Source: an uncultured bacterium (GTDB lineage: Bacteria > Verrucomicrobiota > Kiritimatiellia > RFP12 > UBA1067). From it: 9,377 nucleotides of DNA. This document shows positions 4,613-9,377 of this stretch, piece after piece. Made by a program: the position numbers and the translations under genes. The stretch's first letter is position 1; every line of letters begins with the position of its first letter. The notes under the pieces were generated by a model. It saw only the letters and a program-made list of their open reading frames with translations, made no database searches and was not told the origin of the DNA. The DNA lies in assembly GCA_902779075.1 (NCBI GenBank), contig CACZAK010000171.1, positions 1 to 9,377 on the forward strand, read 5' to 3'.

Positions 4613-5524
4613 ATGAAGAAAATGAGTGTGGCTATTGCCTTAATGGGCATTTTCGTAGTGGCTGCGGAAGCGGGGGTCCGGGATTTCGAAGAGGTTCCTG
4701 CCGGTGCCAACAAGCACCTGAAAGCCGTGAGGGGCAAGCTTATCCGCACCGGTATGGTGTTCGTGAACGGGCATTACGTGAAGCCTCCATACGTCCTCAT
4801 GCGTTCGGGTACGGCAATCTTTGTCAACCACGGCACGCAGATCACGGGTCAGGTGGTGCCATGGCGGGCGTTCCTAGCCACGCAGAGCGGGGTGATTGCG
4901 GCACAACAGGCTGTTGCTGCGGCGACTGCTGCTGCTGCGGCGGCTGCGCAGCCCGTGGCACCACAGCGCACAACGCCGACACCGGCTAGCCCGGTGGTGA
5001 TTCAGAACGTGGATGACCTCTTTGACGACGCTCCTTCGACTCCGTCTCCGTCTCCATCTCCGGCTTCGGAGCCGGAGGCGACCTCGACACCGTCTCTGTC
5101 ATCACATCCGATCGTTGCACAAAAGATGTCGGCGCTTTCCGAAGCAGAGGCTGAAGCAGAGGCGTCATTTGTGCCAAACGAGCATTCGCGGGCCCTCCTG
5201 AAGCGCATCAACGACCGGCGTTCCTATTTCGACAGGAAGCTCCGCGAGGGTAACATGATTTTCTTCGGCTCGCGCTATTCGCCCGTGACCGTGGATCCGC
5301 GGCTCGTACGCAACCTGCTGGCCGTGCTGCCGGACGCGATACGCGAGGCGGACGACGGAGCGCGGCTTTTTGCCACGTTGCGCAGCAAGGGCATCGTCTA
5401 TCTCAGCCGTGAAGTCTGCGATGACCTTGTCGAAAATCGACAGGACTACCCCAAGCTCATCGAGTACAGAAGGTCTATTGAGAAGGACGACGAGTTGAGG
5501 AAACTGCTCGAAGGCGGCCGTTGA
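4613..5524 (+). CDS. exported low-complexity protein of unknown function
   Basis: This is a 303-aa protein with a clear signal peptide: MKKM, a hydrophobic core (residues 5-17) and an A-E-A site for signal peptidase I after residue 20. The mature N-terminal domain (about 22-92) holds VRGKLIRTGMVFVNGHYVKP, a GTAI segment and ITGQVVPWRAFL. I have an impression of similar segments in secreted proteins of Lentisphaerota and Kiritimatiellota, but I know no named family. The middle is low complexity: an Ala run (95-113), a Thr/Ser/Pro stretch (119-164, with PSTPSPSPSP at 141-150) and EAEAEAEA (177-184). The C-terminal part (about 190-303) is charged and helical, with many Arg, Asp and Glu. No catalytic motif is evident. 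The protein is probably periplasmic. It appears to be third in an operon after the TetR and TMEM43-type genes, so it may act with that membrane protein. Confidence 0.82.
   Translation: MKKMSVAIALMGIFVVAAEAGVRDFEEVPAGANKHLKAVRGKLIRTGMVFVNGHYVKPPYVLMRSGTAIFVNHGTQITGQVVPWRAFLATQSGVIAAQQAVAAATAAAAAAAQPVAPQRTTPTPASPVVIQNVDDLFDDAPSTPSPSPSPASEPEATSTPSLSSHPIVAQKMSALSEAEAEAEASFVPNEHSRALLKRINDRRSYFDRKLREGNMIFFGSRYSPVTVDPRLVRNLLAVLPDAIREADDGARLFATLRSKGIVYLSREVCDDLVENRQDYPKLIEYRRSIEKDDELRKLLEGGR
5058..5077. other. perfect 8-bp hairpin inside the exported-protein gene
   Basis: CTCCGGCT (5058-5065) and AGCCGGAG (5070-5077) are exact complements around the loop TCGG. The hairpin directly follows a CTCCGT-type hexamer run that encodes the Ser-Pro linker. 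It may be a by-product of Ser/Pro codon repetition. Confidence 0.8.
5141..5164 (+). repeat. 12-bp tandem repeat encoding EAEA EAEA
   Basis: GAAGCAGAGGCT at 5141-5152 is followed by GAAGCAGAGGCG at 5153-5164, differing only in the last base. It encodes eight alternating Glu-Ala residues in the linker of the exported protein. Expansion or contraction by replication slippage would keep the reading frame. Confidence 0.9.
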
Positions 5525-5550
5525 AACTAGCCATATCCCCTAGGAACAAT
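5521..5550 (+). promoter_or_regulatory. promoter of the RNA methyltransferase-SDR-miaB operon, near-leaderless
   Basis: TTGAAA (5521-5526, 5 of 6 to the -35 consensus) and AACAAT (5545-5550, 4 of 6 to the -10) are 18 bases apart. The start codon at 5558 lies 7 bases after the -10, so the transcript would begin at or within a base or two of the ATG. The bases from 5549 to 5561 are identical to those around the tetR-type start (2613-2625). Confidence 0.5.
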
Positions 5551-5557
5551 TCCGCAC

Positions 5558-6415
5558 ATGGAACTCGCATCGCCCTCCAACCCGAAGATCAAGCACGTCG
5601 TCAAGCTGCGGAACTGCGCGTTCCGCGAGGAGACGGGCGAGATGATCGTGGAGGGTTTCCGCGAGTGTCGCCGTGCGCTTGACAACGGATACCGTCCGCA
5701 CGCGATTTTCCACTGTCCCGATCTCTACCTCAAGCATGAGAACGAGCCGCAGCTCGTCGCGGACTGCGCGGCACGCGGCGCGGAGGTGTTCACCTGCTCG
5801 AAGCCCGCGTTCCTCAAGATGGCCTACAAGGACCGCCCCGACGGTCTCCTGATGGTGGGGCCGCACGTGGCACGCAGCCTTGGAGACCTCGACCTGCCCC
5901 CGCACGCGCTCGTGATCGTGACCGAGTCGATTGAGAAGCCCGGCAACCTCGGCACGATTCTCCGCAGCGCGGACGCCGCGCACGCATGCGCCGTGATCGT
6001 GTGCGACCGCACGACGGACATCCACAACCCGAACGTCGTGCGCGCCTCCACGGGCACGCTCTTCTCCGTCCCGGTGATCGAGGCCTCATCCGAAGAGGCG
6101 ATTGCCTGGCTGAAGGCACATGATTTCAAGATTCTTGCAGCCACCCCGCACGCGGAGAAACTGCATTTCGAGGTCGACCTCACGGGCAACGTGGCGCTCG
6201 CCGTGGGCGCCGAGCAGTACGGCCTCACGGCGAAGTGGATGGACGCGGCCGACCTGCGCGTGCGCATACCGATGCTCGGCCTCGCGGACTCGCTCAACGT
6301 CTCCGCCGCCACCACTATCCTCGTCTATGAGGCGGTGCGGCAGCGCATCGCCGCCGGCATCGAGCAGGTGCCCACGTTCATCCCCTGGCACGGCGAAGGA
6401 CACCACGACCACTGA
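5558..6415 (+). CDS. SpoU/TrmH-family RNA 2'-O-ribose methyltransferase
   Basis: This 285-aa protein has the two-part layout of bacterial rRNA/tRNA 2'-O-methyltransferases. The N-terminal substrate-binding domain (about 4-100) resembles ribosomal protein L30e and contains the usual early P-x-N-P-K-I-K segment. It is followed by a SPOUT knotted S-adenosylmethionine domain. All three family motifs are present: EKPGNLGTILRSADA (126-140), LAVGAEQYGL (214-223) and SLNVSAATTILVYEA (245-259). The conserved N130, R136, E219, S245 and N247 expected for activity are all there. The enzyme probably methylates a ribose in 23S rRNA or tRNA, but the target cannot be read from sequence. It is the first gene of a tight operon with a pteridine-reductase-like enzyme and MiaB. 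No Shine-Dalgarno precedes the ATG, in line with a near-leaderless message. Confidence 0.93.
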   Translation: MELASPSNPKIKHVVKLRNCAFREETGEMIVEGFRECRRALDNGYRPHAIFHCPDLYLKHENEPQLVADCAARGAEVFTCSKPAFLKMAYKDRPDGLLMVGPHVARSLGDLDLPPHALVIVTESIEKPGNLGTILRSADAAHACAVIVCDRTTDIHNPNVVRASTGTLFSVPVIEASSEEAIAWLKAHDFKILAATPHAEKLHFEVDLTGNVALAVGAEQYGLTAKWMDAADLRVRIPMLGLADSLNVSAATTILVYEAVRQRIAAGIEQVPTFIPWHGEGHHDH

Positions 6416-6419
6416 CGCC

Positions 6420-7073
6420 ATGTCCGGAACCGTTCTTGTGACTGGCGGCGCACGCCGCCTAGGAAAAGCCATCGCCGACGCGCTCCGTGCGCGCGGCTGG
6501 AACGTGATTGCCGCCTCGCGGACCTCCCCCGACGCCGCATTTGCGGTCGACCTCGCGGAACCCGATGGCCCCGCCCGTCTTTTCGCCGCCGCGCGTGCCG
6601 CTGCCCCCGACCTCTGTGCCATAGTAAACAATGCGGGCGTATTTTCACACGATTTGGAACTTTCTCCAGATGCGCTCGTGCGCCTCCGTGCCGTGAACGT
6701 GGACGCGCCGCGCGTACTCACCGACCTGCTTGCAGCACACGGCGGCGGCGCGGTCGTGAACATCGTTGACTGCCGCGCGCTCAGTACGGCGCGTGACAAC
6801 GACACGCCCTACCTTCGCACGAAGCGCGAACTACTCGATGCGACGCGCGCGGACGCCCTGCGCCTCGCGGGGCGTGTGCGCGTGAACGCCGTTGCGCCCG
6901 GTCCCGTGTTGCCGCCCGAAACATGCCACGAACGCGCCGGAGCGACACCCCTTGGACACCACCCCGCGCCGTCCGAAGTTGCCGACGCGGTCGCCTATCT
7001 TCTTTCCGCCGAATCGACCACGGGCGCGGTGATCCCAGTCGATGGCGGACAATTCCTTCTCGACGAACCATGA
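6420..7073 (+). CDS. short-chain dehydrogenase/reductase, pteridine-reductase (PTR1/FolM) type
   Basis: This 217-aa protein is a short Rossmann-fold NAD(P)H enzyme. The cofactor motif is TGGARRLGKAIA (8-19); the two arginines suggest NADPH. NNAG is at 70-73, VNVDAPRVL around 92-100, the catalytic pair Y131 and K135 sits in YLRTK, and NAVAPGPV is at 156-163. The position usually held by the catalytic Ser carries Asp (NIVD, D117). That substitution is characteristic of pteridine reductases such as PTR1 (Asp-Tyr-Lys), so a dihydropterin or dihydromonapterin substrate is likely though not proven. The start is 4 bases after the previous stop and has no Shine-Dalgarno, so translation probably depends on coupling. 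The 3' end overlaps miaB by 4 bases (ATGA). Confidence 0.88.
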   Translation: MSGTVLVTGGARRLGKAIADALRARGWNVIAASRTSPDAAFAVDLAEPDGPARLFAAARAAAPDLCAIVNNAGVFSHDLELSPDALVRLRAVNVDAPRVLTDLLAAHGGGAVVNIVDCRALSTARDNDTPYLRTKRELLDATRADALRLAGRVRVNAVAPGPVLPPETCHERAGATPLGHHPAPSEVADAVAYLLSAESTTGAVIPVDGGQFLLDEP

Positions 7074-8434
7074 AATTCCTTGTCCATACATACGGATGCC
7101 AGATGAACGTCCGCGACAGCGAGGCCGTCGAGGCCCTCATGCTCGCCGTCGGTTATGAAAAGGCCGCCGACGAATCCGATGCGGACATCGTGATCGTCAA
7201 CAGCTGCACCGTGCGTGACATGGCCGAACGCAAGGCCGTGGGCAAATGCGGCAACTTGATTGCAGCCAAGGAAGGGCGCGGCAAAACAGTTGCGCCGCAT
7301 GTCAAGGTCGTGGGCCTTATGGGCTGCGCCGTCAAACGCATGGGCGCGGATGTTTTCAAATCCCTTCCCAAGCTCGATTTCGCCGTTGGGCCGCGTCGGT
7401 TCGGCGTGATCCCGCGTCTTGTGGAGCGCTGTCTCGCGGGTGAGACGCGCATTCTTGAGTTGCCGGATGACAACGAGGTGCCGACGGGCATGGACGCACA
7501 CGTGGGCGGTACGTCGTTCCAGAGCTACGTGACCGTGCTCCTCGGCTGCGACAACCGCTGCAGCTACTGCATCGTGCCGGACGTGCGCGGACACGAATAC
7601 TCGCGTCCTGCGCGCGAGGTGGTGGCTGAGGTACGCGCGCTCGCTGCACGCGGCGTGAAAGAGGTGTGCCTGCTCGGACAGAGCGTCCTCCGTTACGGCG
7701 TGCGCAATGCGGCGTGGGGGCCGGAAGACCCGCCCAGTCCCGGCGGGTACACGGAGGCGTTCCCGCGTCTCCTTGAGGCGCTGAACGCCATCGACGGCCT
7801 CGCGCGCATCCGCTTCACGAGCGCACACCCGAAGGGCTGCACGGACGAACTCGTGCGCGCTTACGCCGAGTTCCCGAAGGTCTGCCGCCACCTGCACCTG
7901 CCCGTACAGAGCGGGAGCGACCGCGTGCTGAAAGAGATGGGTCGCCATTACACGCGCGCCGAGTATCTCGCCGCCGTCGCGAAGCTGCGCGCGTTTGATC
8001 CCGAGTTCGCCGTGACAACGGACGTGATCGTGGGCTATCCCGGCGAGACGGAGGAAGATTTCGAGGCGACACGCGCGCTCATGCAGGAGGCGGGCTTCGA
8101 TAACGCATTCGTCTTTAAGTACTCGCCGCGTCCTGGCACGCGCTCAGCGGCACTCCCCGACGACGTGCCGACGGAGGAGAAAGAACGGCGCGACCAGGTG
8201 TTGCTCGCGGACCAGCAGGTACGCGGGCAGGCGCGCAACGACCGGCTTTTGGGAACCGTACGCGAGGTGCTCGTGGAGGGACCGTCCCTCCGCAACGCCG
8301 CGCGTTGGAGCGGACGCGACAGCGGCAACCGCATCGTCGTGTTCGAGCCGTCGCGTCCCGTGCGCATCGGTGACCTCGTCCAAGTCCGCATCCGCGAAGC
8401 GCATCCCCAGATTCTGATCGGCGAGCTGGCGTAG
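7070..8434 (+). CDS. miaB: tRNA-2-methylthio-N6-isopentenyladenosine (A37) synthase MiaB
   Basis: This 454-aa radical-SAM enzyme adds the methylthio group at C2 of i6A37 in tRNAs reading U-starting codons. The N-terminal methylthiotransferase domain has the three cluster cysteines C10 (TYGCQMN), C46 (NSCTVRD) and C86 (MGCAV). The radical-SAM domain has CDNRCSYC (C160, C164, C167), which binds the [4Fe-4S] cluster and SAM, followed by a VPxxRGxE segment. HLHLPVQSGSDRVL (264-277) is typical of the family. A C-terminal TRAM domain (about 393-454), with VLVEGPS, binds tRNA. Length is normal. TYGCQMN with VRDMAE favours MiaB over MtaB or RimO. One small departure is LLGQSV (201-206), where I expect LLGQNV. 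The start overlaps the reductase stop (ATGA) and has no Shine-Dalgarno, so it is probably translationally coupled. Confidence 0.95.
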   Translation: MKFLVHTYGCQMNVRDSEAVEALMLAVGYEKAADESDADIVIVNSCTVRDMAERKAVGKCGNLIAAKEGRGKTVAPHVKVVGLMGCAVKRMGADVFKSLPKLDFAVGPRRFGVIPRLVERCLAGETRILELPDDNEVPTGMDAHVGGTSFQSYVTVLLGCDNRCSYCIVPDVRGHEYSRPAREVVAEVRALAARGVKEVCLLGQSVLRYGVRNAAWGPEDPPSPGGYTEAFPRLLEALNAIDGLARIRFTSAHPKGCTDELVRAYAEFPKVCRHLHLPVQSGSDRVLKEMGRHYTRAEYLAAVAKLRAFDPEFAVTTDVIVGYPGETEEDFEATRALMQEAGFDNAFVFKYSPRPGTRSAALPDDVPTEEKERRDQVLLADQQVRGQARNDRLLGTVREVLVEGPSLRNAARWSGRDSGNRIVVFEPSRPVRIGDLVQVRIREAHPQILIGELA

Positions 8435-8438
8435 AGCG

Positions 8439-9377
8439 TCAGCGGTGACCGCGTAGGGATTCCATGCGCTTCGCGATCGTGGCTTCGTAGCCTTGATCTG
8501 AGGGGAGATAGTAGGTTTCCGGGATGCGCAGGTAGGACTGCTCCACCCAGGCTCCTGCGTAGGTGTGCGGGTATTTGTAGCCGTCGTGCTCCTCCGCGCC
8601 GATGGCCTTCACGTGGACGTTCTTGAGGTGTTCGGGGACGGGCTGCACGGCGCCGGTCTCGACGTCGTGGATGGCCTTCGCGATGGCCTCGTAGGAACGG
8701 TTCGACTTCGGCGCGGTGGCCAGGTAGGTGGTGGCCTGCGCGAGCGTGATGCGCGCCTCGGGCATGCCGATGAACTCGACCGTTTGGAGCGCGGCCACGG
8801 CGATGGTGAGTCCGCGTGGATCGGCGTTGCCGATGTCCTCGGAGGCGAGGATCACGAGGCGGCGCGCGATGAAGCGCGGGTCTTCGCCGGCTACGATCAT
8901 CTTCGCGAGCCAGTAGATGGCTGCGTCGGGATCGGAACCGCGCACCGACTTGATGAACGCGCTGATCGTGTCGTAGTGGCCGTCCTCTTTCTTGTCGTAT
9001 TGCACCTGTCGGCGCTGGACGCATTCCTGGATCACGTCGAGCGTGAGATGGATCACGCCATCTGCTGAGGCGGGCGTGGAACGCACGGCCACCTCAAGCG
9101 CGGTGAGCGCGTGGCGTCCGTCGCCGTCGCAGATTTCGGAAAGGAACTGCCGCGCGTCGGGATCGAACATCGTCGGAACCTTGCCGTAGCCGCGGTCGGG
9201 GTCGGCAAGCGCGCGGTCGAGAAGGGCGGCCACGTCCGCCGGCGCGAGGGGCTTGAGCTCGAACACGAGCGAGCGCGAGGTGAGCGGCGTGTTGACGAAC
9301 ATGGAGGGGTTGTGCGTCGTCGCGCCGATCAGCACGACCGTGCCGTCCTCCACGTAGGGCAGCAGCACGTCCTGCTG
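8439..9377 (-). CDS. rarA: replication-associated recombination protein A, RarA/MgsA (5' end outside the window)
   Basis: The visible 312 residues are the C-terminal two thirds of a AAA+ ATPase of the RarA/MgsA/WRNIP1 family, which acts at stalled replication forks. The reading frame is open to the right edge and enters as QQDVLLPYVEDG, the segment just before sensor 1. Sensor 1 appears as LIGATTHNPS (His where the family usually has Glu). LTSRSLVFEL contains the arginine-finger Ser-Arg, and GDGRHALTALE matches the sensor-2 helix. The long helical C-terminal tetramerisation region includes YDKKEDGHYDTISAFIKSVR, GSDPDAAIYWLAKMI, RRLVILASEDIGNADP and APKSNRSYEAI, all family hallmarks. The Walker A and most of Walker B must lie beyond 9377. 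The gene converges on miaB with only 4 bases between the stop codons. Confidence 0.96.
   Translation of the reverse strand, partial: QQDVLLPYVEDGTVVLIGATTHNPSMFVNTPLTSRSLVFELKPLAPADVAALLDRALADPDRGYGKVPTMFDPDARQFLSEICDGDGRHALTALEVAVRSTPASADGVIHLTLDVIQECVQRRQVQYDKKEDGHYDTISAFIKSVRGSDPDAAIYWLAKMIVAGEDPRFIARRLVILASEDIGNADPRGLTIAVAALQTVEFIGMPEARITLAQATTYLATAPKSNRSYEAIAKAIHDVETGAVQPVPEHLKNVHVKAIGAEEHDGYKYPHTYAGAWVEQSYLRIPETYYLPSDQGYEATIAKRMESLRGHR

Noticed and set aside
8035..9024. 329-codon minus-strand frame overlapping miaB and rarA
   Set aside because: It is out of frame with both conserved genes; its product is an Arg/His/Pro-rich artefact.
1..9377. CRISPR arrays, tRNA genes, rRNA genes, replication origin
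   Set aside because: I saw no regularly spaced 24-40 base repeats with unique spacers, no cloverleaf with a T-loop sequence, no rRNA-like stretch and no cluster of DnaA boxes.

Overview
This GC-rich window carries eight protein genes plus a small 62-codon gene, mostly tightly packed. It looks like bacterial chromosome. The best lineage guess is an uncultured member of the PVC group (Verrucomicrobiota, Kiritimatiellota or Lentisphaerota). That guess rests on base composition, on the style of the exported protein at 4613-5524 and on the GGTAGGGCGCG-type intergenic repeat, both of which I recall only loosely from such genomes. It is inference, not a database result.

Left part (1-1200): the first ~48 bases resemble a degraded insertion-sequence end. 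They are followed by a three-half-site operator-like array (61-91), an extended -10 promoter (114-142) and a leader that can fold into several GAAA-capped hairpins (about 150-290). The leader runs into a translationally coupled pair: a 62-aa basic helical protein, and a 189-aa protein with N-terminal GxIYD-type repeats (beta-flower-like), an acidic block, an Arg run and a C-terminal membrane anchor. A 48-bp element present twice in tandem (1098-1194) fills the gap to the next, convergent gene.

Middle part (1199-5524): a MATE-family efflux pump on the minus strand is divergent from a TetR-family regulator. The 64-bp gap between them contains two mirrored extended -10 promoters, each lying only 8-9 bases from its start codon. 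The regulator gene is followed after one base by a bacterial TMEM43 (LUMA)-family membrane protein, and then by an exported, low-complexity protein with a strong Shine-Dalgarno. The TetR-TMEM43-exported protein run is probably one operon, and the TetR protein is a plausible regulator of both directions.

Right part (5558-9377): a compact operon encodes a SpoU/TrmH-type RNA 2'-O-methyltransferase, a short-chain reductase of the pteridine-reductase type, and the tRNA methylthiotransferase MiaB. Spacings are +4 and -4 bases. MiaB converges, with a 4-base gap, on rarA (AAA+ replication-recombination ATPase), whose 5' part lies outside the window.

The genes on the right are ordinary housekeeping genes. 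The parts most deserving follow-up are the structured leader with its two-gene unit, the TetR-TMEM43-exported protein cluster, and the repeated near-leaderless promoter layout.
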